Shown here in pieces: positions 34,680 to 41,043 of a stretch of 50,564 nt of DNA (position 1 is the first letter of the stretch; every line of letters begins with the position of its first letter). Source of the stretch: a virus; the IMG/VR virus record IMGVR_UViG_3300034691_000007, positions 1-50,564 of that record; one strand, given 5' to 3'. A program made the translations under genes and the position numbers. Under the pieces are notes generated by a model. It searched no databases. It was not told the origin of the DNA and saw nothing but the letters and a program-made list of their open reading frames with translations.

Positions 34680-35387
34680 TTAAACAGCTTCTACTTCAAA
34701 GGGATGATGCCCATGAGCAGCACGATGACGTTGGATTACTTCAACCTCTTCGGTCTCATATTCCTGAGCTTCTTCTACAGCGATGGTCCGTTCAACCATC
34801 ACGCCAGTCCGGTTACTGACCCGAGTAGCGTAATAGCGAATGTTGCGAGGGGCTGCACCACGGATGAACAGACGATAAGGACCAACTTCTTCGTCCTCCT
34901 CTTCCTCTTCATCATTAAAGAGGTCCCAGTCAGGAAGCTCCTCTTCGGCTGCTACAGCTTGAACTTGGAACGGGTTGACCGCTGGTGCAGGTTCAGCAAT
35001 GAAACGTCCCTGAGCGTCTCGTGGGCGCTCCTGAGCCTGCTTCTCTGCTATCACAGCGTGTTCTTCAGGTTTAGCTGGCTCTTTCCAGCCTTGAACATGA
35101 AGGTAGAACAATTCGATGGTCACTTCAGGGTGACGATCCTTGCTTGCTGGACCAGTACCAATGAAGCCAAGGTCTTTTAGAACCTTAGCCGCAGTGGTTT
35201 GTTCACTGGTCAGGATGGCAGTGACAATGCCATGACGAGTGCAGTTGTTTACCTTACCAACTACCTCACGCCACAGCTTGTCATACTGCACAGCATTGTA
35301 GCCATACTCACTTGTGTGGCTTTCACCAAAACTTGTGAGGATGTCGGCTGTACAGCAACCCTCAAAATCATGTTTCTGAACGGCCAT
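34680..35387 (-). CDS. Cassette protein with acidic/Pro linker, function unknown
   Basis: A 235-aa protein with AGGAGG before its ATG. The N-terminal 100 residues form an alpha/beta domain (CCTADILTSFGESHTSEYGY). A linker rich in Pro, Gln and Ala and then in Glu/Asp (residues about 110-170) follows. A C-terminal beta segment, RLFIRGAAPRNIRYYATRVS, ends in a His-rich tail. It is encoded between the two amidotransferases. It may be a substrate or scaffold of the cassette. No family recognised. Confidence 0.65.
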   Translation of the reverse strand: MAVQKHDFEGCCTADILTSFGESHTSEYGYNAVQYDKLWREVVGKVNNCTRHGIVTAILTSEQTTAAKVLKDLGFIGTGPASKDRHPEVTIELFYLHVQGWKEPAKPEEHAVIAEKQAQERPRDAQGRFIAEPAPAVNPFQVQAVAAEEELPDWDLFNDEEEEEDEEVGPYRLFIRGAAPRNIRYYATRVSNRTGVMVERTIAVEEAQEYETEEVEVIQRHRAAHGHHPFEVEAV

Positions 35388-35434
35388 ACAGCCTCCTAAA
35401 TTTTCTCAGGTTAATTAAGCGCTTGGCTATCCCG

Positions 35435-35605
35435 TTACAGGGACTCGAAGCGTCGGTCGTATTCGATCAAGGCATCATCTGCCTCAATAGCGGCGAGGGT
35501 TGCACTCTTACCACTGGCATGTGCCGTCTGGAAAGCCTTAACCCAAAAGTCTTTACGACCTAGGGACTTAGCCAAACCTTGACGGCGGATGAGTTCACTG
35601 TCCAT
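35435..35605 (-). CDS. Small basic hypothetical protein (56 aa)
   Basis: A 56-aa helical protein (RRQGLAKSLGRKDFWVKAFQ) starting in a TAATG overlap with the class I amidotransferase stop. It is basic at the N-terminus and acidic at the C-terminus. Being translationally tied to an amidotransferase, it could be a cassette component or acceptor peptide, but that is inference. Confidence 0.65.
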   Translation of the reverse strand: MDSELIRRQGLAKSLGRKDFWVKAFQTAHASGKSATLAAIEADDALIEYDRRFESL

Positions 35606-36234
35606 TACTTAAGCCCGATAGTACGTTCGATGAGTTGGAAGTACAGGTCAGTACAAGACTGGACACCATACTCAGGGTGTGGCTGGAAGCACAGACTGTT
35701 AGTGTCTGGATACCAAACGCATTCAACATCAGGATAGCCGGGGTCGGCCTTTGTCTTGATGGTGTCGTTCTCCAACCATGTAGCTTCGTTGGCACGTACC
35801 AACACAGCACCACGTTCACCTTCACGCATCATTTGGTGATGAGTGGAAGTTACTTGAACTTCGTCGATCACGTCACCATCTACGCCGATAACATAGGCAA
35901 CGTGAGTACCATGGATAGCGTGACCATTGACGTGTTGCCACATCTTGCCGCCGTTCATGACGTTGAGGAACTGACCACCACGACAGATGCCGATGCAAGG
36001 CTTGCCCAACATGTGGGCCAACTGGTAGTAACCCATTTCAATCAGGTCACGGCGAGGGTCATTGCCAGTGGTACGGTGATTCTTCTCACCGTACAGGAAG
36101 GGTGATACATCGGAGCCACCAGTGAACTGGAACACGTCAGCTTGAAGGGCATCAGCTACCACTTCCCAGCCAGCACGCTCAAACATTCGCTGAATAGCGC
36201 CATCACCACCTACGATATAAACCTTATTGGGCAT
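35605..36234 (-). CDS. Class I glutamine amidotransferase/gamma-glutamyl hydrolase-like (peptidase C26)
   Basis: A 209-aa hydrolase with a complete Cys-His-Glu triad: C84 in GICRGGQF, H186 and E188 in FQPHPEYG. The early segment FTGGSDVSPFLYGE and DPRRDLIEMGYY match the PuuD/gamma-glutamyl-hydrolase branch, which cleaves gamma-glutamyl isopeptide or amide bonds. Start ATG 36234 overlaps the previous stop. In the cassette it may trim or remove glutamyl groups added by the ligases, or supply ammonia. Confidence 0.88.
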   Translation of the reverse strand: MPNKVYIVGGDGAIQRMFERAGWEVVADALQADVFQFTGGSDVSPFLYGEKNHRTTGNDPRRDLIEMGYYQLAHMLGKPCIGICRGGQFLNVMNGGKMWQHVNGHAIHGTHVAYVIGVDGDVIDEVQVTSTHHQMMREGERGAVLVRANEATWLENDTIKTKADPGYPDVECVWYPDTNSLCFQPHPEYGVQSCTDLYFQLIERTIGLK

Positions 36235-37204
36235 AGCCAATTTCCTTGAACAGTACGTGTTGGAACTCAGCCCACTTGGCCCAAGCTGTTTTAACATCGG
36301 CGTAATCTGTTTCACGCCGAACTGGACGAGCAGCAGCGAATGGATTAGCCACGGCGTCAGCGTCTACCTTCTGAGCTACCTCGTCCTTCCAAGGGAAGTT
36401 GTTGGCAATCCAGACGTGAGCAGTGCCCACCTTGTAGCGGTCCTTTTCCTTGACGAACATGTTGCTGTAGCCCTGATAGCTCTGGTCTTCAGAGTAAGAC
36501 TTGTTCAGGTGCCACGGCTTATGCTCAAGGAAAGCCTTGAGGTCAGCCAAGTCCATGCTCTGGACGGCGAGGTTCATGTGACCACACTCAGCCTCGCCCC
36601 ACTTGATTGACTTGTTGTTGTTGGTGTACTGGCTGGACGCAGCGAGGAAGTAAGCGAGGTCTTCGTTAACCCCTGCCTCGACAGCATCAAGCCATGCCTT
36701 CTTGATGCGCAGTGTTTCCCACAGACGCCTGATTGCTACACCACCACCAACCATGAGGTTAGAGGGTGCCTTGGCATCCATGATGACAGAGCGCTTCAGT
36801 GTGGCGTACTTGGCAGACTTACTTACGAATGCCTTGGACCATGGCGAGCGATTGATAACCCAGTCCAGATACTTCAGGTCTTCAGCAGCACCACGTTTCT
36901 TGCCGGGGCCTTTGTCTTCGTCGCCGTAGTAGTCCTTGTAGTCCTTCTGGATGCCTACAATGAACGCCACGGAACCACGACCGTTGCCCGGCTTACCTTG
37001 GATCAGGTCAGGCTGATTGGCCGTGTTCTTGTTGTAATACTCTGCCATGGAAGCAAAGCAGTTGGTTTGTGGGCACATGAACGTGTGGTCAGGATGCACC
37101 ACAGCGAACGATGTACACTGAGTCCACTGCTTAGGATTCTTGTCCATCCAAGTCAGGAACTTGTGTTGACCACGCAACGCTTGCCAGAAGTCTTCCCGTT
37201 TCAT
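36224..37204 (-). CDS. Uncharacterised 326-aa protein heading the amide-ligase cassette
   Basis: Start ATG 37204 has AAAGG seven bases upstream; a longer frame would read through the 82-aa gene. The protein is mixed alpha/beta, rich in Lys and aromatics, with a Cys/His pattern near the N-terminus (TQCTSFAVVHPDHTFMCP, then QTNC) that could bind a metal. A Gly-rich segment APSNLMVGGGVAIRR lies mid-protein. There is no recognised family. Its tight overlap (11 bases) with the C26-type gene suggests it acts in the same system. Confidence 0.68.
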   Translation of the reverse strand: MKREDFWQALRGQHKFLTWMDKNPKQWTQCTSFAVVHPDHTFMCPQTNCFASMAEYYNKNTANQPDLIQGKPGNGRGSVAFIVGIQKDYKDYYGDEDKGPGKKRGAAEDLKYLDWVINRSPWSKAFVSKSAKYATLKRSVIMDAKAPSNLMVGGGVAIRRLWETLRIKKAWLDAVEAGVNEDLAYFLAASSQYTNNNKSIKWGEAECGHMNLAVQSMDLADLKAFLEHKPWHLNKSYSEDQSYQGYSNMFVKEKDRYKVGTAHVWIANNFPWKDEVAQKVDADAVANPFAAARPVRRETDYADVKTAWAKWAEFQHVLFKEIGYAQ

Positions 37205-37214
37205 GACGTAACCT

Positions 37215-37463
37215 TTACAGTTGAGTGAAGGACTGGCCAGCATAGTGGCGTTTGACATACTGGCTGATGTTGCGCTGGCAACCTTCAGACAGCTTGACTT
37301 GAATTGGCGTGATGGTCTGCATGATTTGCTTACCATCCTGCCCCAGTGCAGCAGTTGGGACCAGATAGCCTTTGTGCTGAATTTCAACATAAGAGCGCTC
37401 CGGTTGGCCGATGAAGTCACGTTGTACCAGTTTACGAATACGTTTAGCTACTGTGCCACGCAT
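37215..37463 (-). CDS. Basic hypothetical protein (82 aa)
   Basis: Start ATG 37463 has AAAGGAAA seven bases before. Arg/Lys-rich N-terminus (RGTVAKRIRKLVQRDF), a short beta segment and a basic helix near the end. It may bind nucleic acid. An inverted repeat with CTAGTGTG arms lies 35-86 bases upstream, so this gene may begin a new transcription unit that leads into the amide-ligase cassette. Confidence 0.62.
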   Translation of the reverse strand: MRGTVAKRIRKLVQRDFIGQPERSYVEIQHKGYLVPTAALGQDGKQIMQTITPIQVKLSEGCQRNISQYVKRHYAGQSFTQL

Positions 37464-37497
37464 GATACTTTCCTTTCGTTGGGTTAGTGAAGCTGCA

Positions 37498-37549
37498 AAG
37501 CACACTAGACCATTTAGAGTGGCTGGCCATTACGCCGCTAGTGTGCTTT
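37498..37549. repeat. Inverted repeat AAAGCACACTAG / CTAGTGTGCTTT
   Basis: Perfect 12-bp arms at 37498-37509 and 37538-37549, separated by 28 bases. It lies in the gap between the 50-aa zinc-ribbon gene and the 82-aa gene, and can form a strong hairpin in RNA from either strand. The octamer CTAGTGTG recurs in the 40.5-kb palindrome. It could be an operator, RNA processing site or weak terminator; there is no U-tract. Confidence 0.7.
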
Positions 37550-37558
37550 ACAAATCAC

Positions 37559-37711
37559 TTACAGGTGAAAGGCACCACAGACAGTGCATTTGTGGGCTTG
37601 CTTAGGCCCTTGTGCGCCCTTCTTCAGACAGAAGTTAGCAACACGTTGTTGCTTGCCGTAGGTAGCGTCCTGATAGCTGTTAGCACACTTACAGGTTACA
37701 ATCTTGGTCAT
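37559..37711 (-). CDS. Small zinc-ribbon-like protein (50 aa)
   Basis: A 50-aa frame with GGAGA eight bases before the ATG. Cys are arranged as CKC near the N-terminus, a single Cys in the middle (NFCLKK) and CTVC before the C-terminus, with His at KAHK-like positions, so a small zinc ribbon is plausible. It is basic. It may bind RNA or DNA, or alter a host protein as an early factor. Confidence 0.66.
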   Translation of the reverse strand: MTKIVTCKCANSYQDATYGKQQRVANFCLKKGAQGPKQAHKCTVCGAFHL

Positions 37712-37768
37712 GGTGTATCTCCGATTTTAGTTTCTGAAGTTTATTACAGGCACCAACATCGCTTAACG

Positions 37769-37882
37769 CTAGTGCATTTGGGCAATGATGCTCACTGCCA
37801 ATAGTGCGAACATCGCAAAGAACGTACCAATCAGGAGAATGGCAGCCTCATCAATGTTCTTCCCTTTGCTCGAAGTCTTCAT
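37769..37882 (-). CDS. Small one-TM membrane protein (37 aa)
   Basis: ATG 37882 lies inside the end of the preceding gene. The product has a basic N-terminus (MKTSSKGKNID) and one long hydrophobic helix (AAILLIGTFFAMFALLAVSI). The positive-inside rule predicts N-in. Function unknown; one of several tiny membrane proteins in this block. Confidence 0.6.
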   Translation of the reverse strand: MKTSSKGKNIDEAAILLIGTFFAMFALLAVSIIAQMH

Positions 37883-38060
37883 TCCACACCTTATAGCGTT
37901 GGGGGTGAATGACCGGATAGAAACCCACGGATACAAAGCCCGCTGGCTTAGTACGTTTTCGTGCGTTACTTCCATGCACAACCTTACGCCAGATGCCTTC
38001 GTCTTCGTTTTCACAAACCCAGACGCAACCGGACGAAAGTTTCTCACACATTAGTGTCAC
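37851..38060 (-). CDS. Hypothetical protein (69 aa)
   Basis: GTG 38060 is the preferred start, with AGGTGA seven bases upstream; ATG 38051 is possible. The protein is basic and aromatic (GFVSVGFYPVIHPQRYKVWN), likely a small beta domain. It overlaps the next membrane gene by 32 bases. No family recognised. Confidence 0.58.
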   Translation of the reverse strand: MTLMCEKLSSGCVWVCENEDEGIWRKVVHGSNARKRTKPAGFVSVGFYPVIHPQRYKVWNEDFEQREEH

Positions 38061-38072
38061 GATGTGTTCACC

Positions 38073-38240
38073 TTACACCTTCCAGAGCCAGACTAAGTTA
38101 GCCCCCGCACCTACAACGATGTTGTAAGGAGGAGGCACCATGTATACGGCTAAGAATGTGGCACTAAGGCCGATCTTCATCAACACCAAATGTTCCATTC
38201 TTAGCCACGGATGAGCTTCAATGATGGCCTTAGTCTTCAT
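38073..38240 (-). CDS. Small membrane protein (55 aa)
   Basis: A 55-aa frame overlapping the preceding gene stop by 11 bases. Hydrophobic stretches (LVLMKIGLSATFLAVYMV and YNIVVGAGANLVWLW) could form two short helices joined by PPP. Function unknown. Confidence 0.6.
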   Translation of the reverse strand: MKTKAIIEAHPWLRMEHLVLMKIGLSATFLAVYMVPPPYNIVVGAGANLVWLWKV

Positions 38241-38418
38241 TTGCTAATCCGCCTGTAAACAGACGACTCGCAAACATGAAGAACACAACACCTCCCGCAA
38301 AGATGGTGTGTAAACCATGGCCTTCAACGACAGTCATGACAAGATAAGCGACATGGCAAGTGTGCTCACCTTTATGTGCCAGAACTTCGTGCCCCCAGTA
38401 GTAAAGCCTTGCTTTCAT
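38230..38418 (-). CDS. Small membrane protein (62 aa)
   Basis: ATG 38418 has AGGTGA upstream. The product has a soluble N-terminus with several His and one hydrophobic segment HTIFAGGVVFFMFASRLF. It is coupled to the next small membrane gene by overlap. Function unknown. Confidence 0.6.
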   Translation of the reverse strand: MKARLYYWGHEVLAHKGEHTCHVAYLVMTVVEGHGLHTIFAGGVVFFMFASRLFTGGLANED

Positions 38419-38465
38419 ATTTCACCTATGACAACTAGGCCAATGTACTACTGGCCTGTAAACAT

Positions 38466-38624
38466 CTAGCGGTTGCTAGAATTCCCTTCGCATTGCGGCC
38501 CAATCAGCAACACGGGAGACGCTAGTGTAGCCTCACTAGCGGCAATTGATTCGAGAGAGTTGTTAATCCCGACTAGGGCAAACAAGCCCCAGAACATTAT
38601 CAGGAATAGCAACGCCTTATACAT
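38466..38624 (-). CDS. Small one-TM membrane protein (52 aa)
   Basis: ATG 38624 is inside the end of the 109-aa gene. An N-terminal helix (ALLFLIMFWGLFALVGI) is followed by a soluble tail with one Cys. An internal 8-bp inverted repeat CGCTAGTG/CACTAGCG (38520-38541) lies within the gene, unusual for coding DNA and shared in theme with other sites nearby. Function unknown. Confidence 0.6.
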   Translation of the reverse strand: MYKALLFLIMFWGLFALVGINNSLESIAASEATLASPVLLIGPQCEGNSSNR

Positions 38625-38946
38625 GATTGAAACCCGCCAATTCCAGATACTTGGCACGCAAACCCACTGTACGAGGCAGCAAGTTAGGTTCCCAACGTAG
38701 CCCGTCGGACGGAATGAGGCGAGCCAGCAACTTGCTGGAGTACACATAGCCACGGCTACCGACGATGTTAATATCATCTTCAGCCAGACGGCTCACTGCG
38801 TCTCGCAAGTCGAACAAGTCCTTTGCTACTTTGACTTGCTGAGTGAACAGACGAATACGCTCCAATGACACTGGAACCAGTTCCACAGCGTCTTCAAGAG
38901 CACGGTTTCCGTTAGATACATGAAAGGAACCACCGATAACGAGCAT
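38617..38946 (-). CDS. Hypothetical protein (109 aa)
   Basis: A soluble 109-aa alpha/beta protein with LERIRLFTQQVKVAKDLFDL (helix) and RLAEDDINIVGSRGYVYSSK. It has GGGG before the ATG. No signature found. It is the largest soluble member of this block of small early genes. Confidence 0.62.
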   Translation of the reverse strand: MLVIGGSFHVSNGNRALEDAVELVPVSLERIRLFTQQVKVAKDLFDLRDAVSRLAEDDINIVGSRGYVYSSKLLARLIPSDGLRWEPNLLPRTVGLRAKYLELAGFNHV

Positions 38947-39000
38947 AGATAACCCCGTGAGGCTCTGTAAGCCCCTGTAGGACGTTTTAAGGACACTGCC

Positions 39001-39213
39001 CTATGAAGGGTAGCGGGTATTGTTAATGTCTGCCTTCTGAGCACTCTCAGGCAGGCTGCTCAAACTGTCGTCATGATTGGTATGAAACCAATCGTCGTTT
39101 TCAATTGCTGCCCAAAATGGCAAGCGCTGGCATTGCATAACCGCACAGAAAAGACTTATGGCCATGATGCCAAACGCAACGCACAAGCCAATGAACGCAT
39201 AGATTAAGAGCAT
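39001..39213 (-). CDS. Small one-TM membrane protein (70 aa)
   Basis: ATG 39213 has AAGGATA upstream. The N-terminal 30 residues are very hydrophobic (LIYAFIGLCVAFGIMAISLF), followed by a soluble acidic and His-containing tail that would lie in the cytoplasm or periplasm. Not a cleavable signal: no clear cleavage site. Function unknown. Confidence 0.64.
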   Translation of the reverse strand: MLLIYAFIGLCVAFGIMAISLFCAVMQCQRLPFWAAIENDDWFHTNHDDSLSSLPESAQKADINNTRYPS

Positions 39214-39225
39214 GGCGATATATCC

Positions 39226-39363
39226 TTAACCAACCTTACGTTGATATACAGACGCCAATGCAACGGCCTGATACTTCCTATCAGCCGTATCTACAATGAC
39301 GCCATTGAACATAACCCACCATGCAATACGGGCGGGTGAACGCACTACCGTTACAGCAGACAT
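39226..39363 (-). CDS. Small hypothetical protein (45 aa)
   Basis: ATG 39363 overlaps the previous stop by 13 bases and follows a GAAGAAGAAGAAACGGA purine run that can act as ribosome site. A 45-aa product with a short hydrophobic centre (RIAWWVMFNGVIVD) and basic end. Possibly a beta hairpin domain. No family recognised. Confidence 0.55.
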   Translation of the reverse strand: MSAVTVVRSPARIAWWVMFNGVIVDTADRKYQAVALASVYQRKVG

Positions 39364-39488
39364 TCCGTTTCTTCTTCTTCATCGCCAACGCTTACAGACT
39401 GGCTGTCACCATCGCAGACAAAGGCTTGACCACCTTCGACATAGCCCATATACGCATCGGCTAAAGATACATTTGCATAAGTATTCAT
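39351..39488 (-). CDS. Small acidic protein (45 aa)
   Basis: ATG 39488 has GAGGG upstream in GAGGGTAAAAATAA. The product carries a very acidic C-terminus (GDEEEETECLL) and could mimic DNA or bind a basic partner. It is the first gene after a bidirectional terminator, so a promoter must lie between 39490 and 39590. Confidence 0.6.
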   Translation of the reverse strand: MNTYANVSLADAYMGYVEGGQAFVCDGDSQSVSVGDEEEETECLL

Positions 39489-39504
39489 TTATTTTTACCC
39501 TCGG

Positions 39505-39542
39505 TTGTATCGTTTTGTCTAGAAAACGACTCTAGTATAGTA
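39505..39542 (+). promoter_or_regulatory. Phage promoter-like element, copy facing right
   Basis: TTGTATC (39505-39511), 11 bases, then AAAACGACTCTAGTATAGTA (39523-39542). It is identical in the last 20 bases to the copy before the scaffold gene at 49794, with the same spacing. Here it points to the plus strand although flanking genes are on the minus strand, so it would give a short antisense transcript ending at the 39594 terminator, or it works as a site read in both directions. Confidence 0.6.
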
Positions 39543-39593
39543 TACTAACTATTACTTACTTCTATTACTTCTTACTACTTCTAACTAAACCTC

Positions 39594-39625
39594 AAAAGCC
39601 TACTAGTAATTACTAATAGGCTTTT
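39594..39625. terminator. Bidirectional terminator
   Basis: AAAAGCCTA (39594-39602) and TAGGCTTTT (39617-39625) with TAGTAATTACTA between them make a 32-bp near-perfect palindrome with one mismatch. T-runs are present on both strands. It lies 8 bases after the 186-aa gene, ending that leftward transcript, and can stop a rightward transcript from 39505. Confidence 0.83.
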
Positions 39626-39633
39626 ATTGTTTG

Positions 39634-40194
39634 TTAAGCAGCCTTGTCTGCTGCCTCTTGTTCTTCTTGGCTAACGATAGCCTCGAAGTTACAGATAGCG
39701 AACAACTGTTGCATGGTAGCCTCGTTAACATGCATGTTCACTTTCGCTTGATCTTCTGGCGTCATGCCTTTGACCTTTTCTTGCGTCTCCTTGTGCTTTT
39801 TCAGCACGTTCTGAAGCGCCGCTTCAAGATCAAAGCCCTTGAATGGTTGTTGCAACTTCAAGTCCCACCACATTGTGGCTTTAGCGTCATTGAACGCTTT
39901 TTCAATGTAGTCCTTACCTTTCCAATCAACGAAAGCGCCCTTTTCTTCGTCAATCGACAGACCGCCGAACTTAACAAAGAATTCCACCAGTGCTTTGCCG
40001 TTGATAGTGTTACCCAACGAGGTTACAAGGCTGGTAGCGGCGCTGTAGTCGCCATGCTTGAAGGCATGGTACAAGACACCTACAGCGGCCTGCTGTACGT
40101 TAACACGGGCGGTCTGTACAGACTTGACAGCCTTGTCGCACAGTTTAGCCAGTTCGGCGGCGTCTTTAGGCATTACATATTTGATAGCGGTCAT
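39634..40194 (-). CDS. Phage early protein, conserved type (186 aa)
   Basis: A 186-aa helical protein with GGAG nine bases before the ATG. The sequence pattern AKLCDKAVKSVQTARVNVQQ, then HGDYSAATSLVTSLGNTING and KALVEFFVKFGGLSI, is one I recognise from many podovirus early regions, where it is annotated as hypothetical. It ends in an acidic Ala/Glu/Gln tail. It may be a DNA-binding or host take-over protein. Followed by a bidirectional terminator, it appears to be abundantly expressed as an independent unit. Confidence 0.72.
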   Translation of the reverse strand: MTAIKYVMPKDAAELAKLCDKAVKSVQTARVNVQQAAVGVLYHAFKHGDYSAATSLVTSLGNTINGKALVEFFVKFGGLSIDEEKGAFVDWKGKDYIEKAFNDAKATMWWDLKLQQPFKGFDLEAALQNVLKKHKETQEKVKGMTPEDQAKVNMHVNEATMQQLFAICNFEAIVSQEEQEAADKAA

Positions 40195-40246
40195 GGTTGT
40201 AACTCCAAATTAGTTTCTAGGGTTTATTGCAGCGGTCGGCATTGCA

Positions 40247-40510
40247 TTACTGCTTGTCTTTCCACACCTTGTTAATGGTTGCGCACTTAACGCCACTGCC
40301 TCGGGCTTGACGCTTACCATCTGGATTCCAGAAGCCAGCAACCTTGCCCATTGAGACAACTTGCTTAACCTTCTTTTTGTGGCTGGCCTTCAAGTTACGG
40401 TATTGACGTTTCGCATCAAGGCTACCGTCAAGTAACAGAGCGTCAACCAGTTGAAACGTGCGGCTCGCTAGAGGTTTGCTAACGAGTGTATGATGTTTGC
40501 GTTTACTCAT
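40247..40510 (-). CDS. Basic early protein (87 aa)
   Basis: An 87-aa Lys/Arg-rich protein (MSKRKHHTLVSKPLASR, NLKASHKKKVKQVV) with a strong AAGGAG before its ATG. The charge suggests nucleic acid binding. It is preceded by a 41-bp near-palindrome (40529-40569) and the structured RNA region, so its expression may be controlled by leader structure. No family recognised. Confidence 0.68.
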   Translation of the reverse strand: MSKRKHHTLVSKPLASRTFQLVDALLLDGSLDAKRQYRNLKASHKKKVKQVVSMGKVAGFWNPDGKRQARGSGVKCATINKVWKDKQ

Positions 40511-40528
40511 TTCTATATTCTCCTTAGC

Positions 40529-40569
40529 GTTTACCTAAACACACTAGACTATAGTGTCCTTAGGTAAAC
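40529..40569. repeat. 41-bp near-perfect palindrome
   Basis: GTTTACCTAA (40529-40538) and TTAGGTAAAC (40560-40569) are perfect 10-bp outer arms. The middle (CACACTAGACTATAGTGTC) is itself mostly palindromic; 17 of 20 base pairs match about the centre at 40549. It is 19 bases upstream of the 87-aa gene start. It is a candidate operator or a strong RNA hairpin; on the minus strand it contains TATAGT, which could be a -10 box. Confidence 0.75.
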
Positions 40570-40604
40570 CCTTACGGGTTTTGCTCTTTACGAGACTTCA
40601 AAGG

Positions 40605-40890
40605 GTGACGTGTTACGTTATCGTCACGACTAAGGCTAGTAGCTCACTGCTCACGGGCCTTTGCTATCAGGCGAATGTCAGTCGGCACTTTGGGCACTAG
40701 CTGGCCCCCAAGATACGCTTGGTCGTTTGGGCGGTTTCTGAGCACCGTAGCTCCAGCCGCTTATAGTCTCGACGTGACAATCAGACCTTATTCAGTGAAC
40801 TACGCCATTCAAGGCTGCGCCCAAAGTGTCCAGACTAACCCGCCCTACCTGCTAGGACATACAGTTTGGTTAGAAGCCCCGAGGCCCGTT
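40605..40890 (-). ncRNA. Candidate structured RNA/long leader
   Basis: No frame fits here, but the minus-strand RNA folds strongly. A long-range helix pairs 40838-40819 with 40695-40678 (18 bp with two single-base bulges, core CACTTTGGGC/GCCCAAAGTG). Inside are CCAAG/CTTGG (40722-40708), GAGC/GCTC (40753-40740) flanked by GCGG/CCGC, and GTCT/AGAC. Downstream is AAGGC/GCCTT and GTGACG/CGTCAC (40627-40605). It starts just after a consensus sigma70 promoter (40908-40935). It may be an antitermination leader, riboswitch-like element or a free small RNA. No Rfam family was recognised. Confidence 0.5.
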
Positions 40891-40907
40891 TGCCTCTTGT
40901 TGGGTTA

Positions 40908-40935
40908 AGTATACAGCATTCTGTCATTGTGTCAA
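40908..40935 (-). promoter_or_regulatory. Sigma70-type promoter for the structured RNA and early genes
   Basis: On the minus strand TTGACA (40935-40930), 16-base spacer, TATACT (40913-40908): six of six at -35 and five of six at -10. Transcription would start near 40901 and enter the structured RNA and the 87-aa gene. Confidence 0.75.
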
Positions 40936-41013
40936 GCCTCATTTTTCTATCTAGGCTTAATCCAACCGGCCAGCATTGGTTAACCCTAACCGTTGCCTGT
41001 GCTGTGAGTCCGT

Positions 41014-41043
41014 AGTGTATGTCGCTAGGCACTGCATTGTCAA
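41014..41043 (-). promoter_or_regulatory. Probable sigma70-type promoter
   Basis: TTGACA (41043-41038) on the minus strand, 18-base spacer, TACACT (41019-41014, four of six). It overlaps the stop of the 46-aa gene and would add transcription to the region below 41007. Confidence 0.5.

Noticed and set aside
40578-40590. Second boxA-like site TGCTCTTTAC on the plus strand
   Set aside because: It departs from boxA at the end and faces against the genes of this region, with no rightward promoter before it.
40605-40890. Group I intron
   Set aside because: GACTA/TAGTC segments reminiscent of the P7 pairing exist, but there are no exons to join, no P/Q elements and no linked homing gene.
40605-40890. 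Cobalamin riboswitch (given the B12-dependent reductase)
   Set aside because: The conserved B12-box sequence was not found and nrdJ is 23 kb away.
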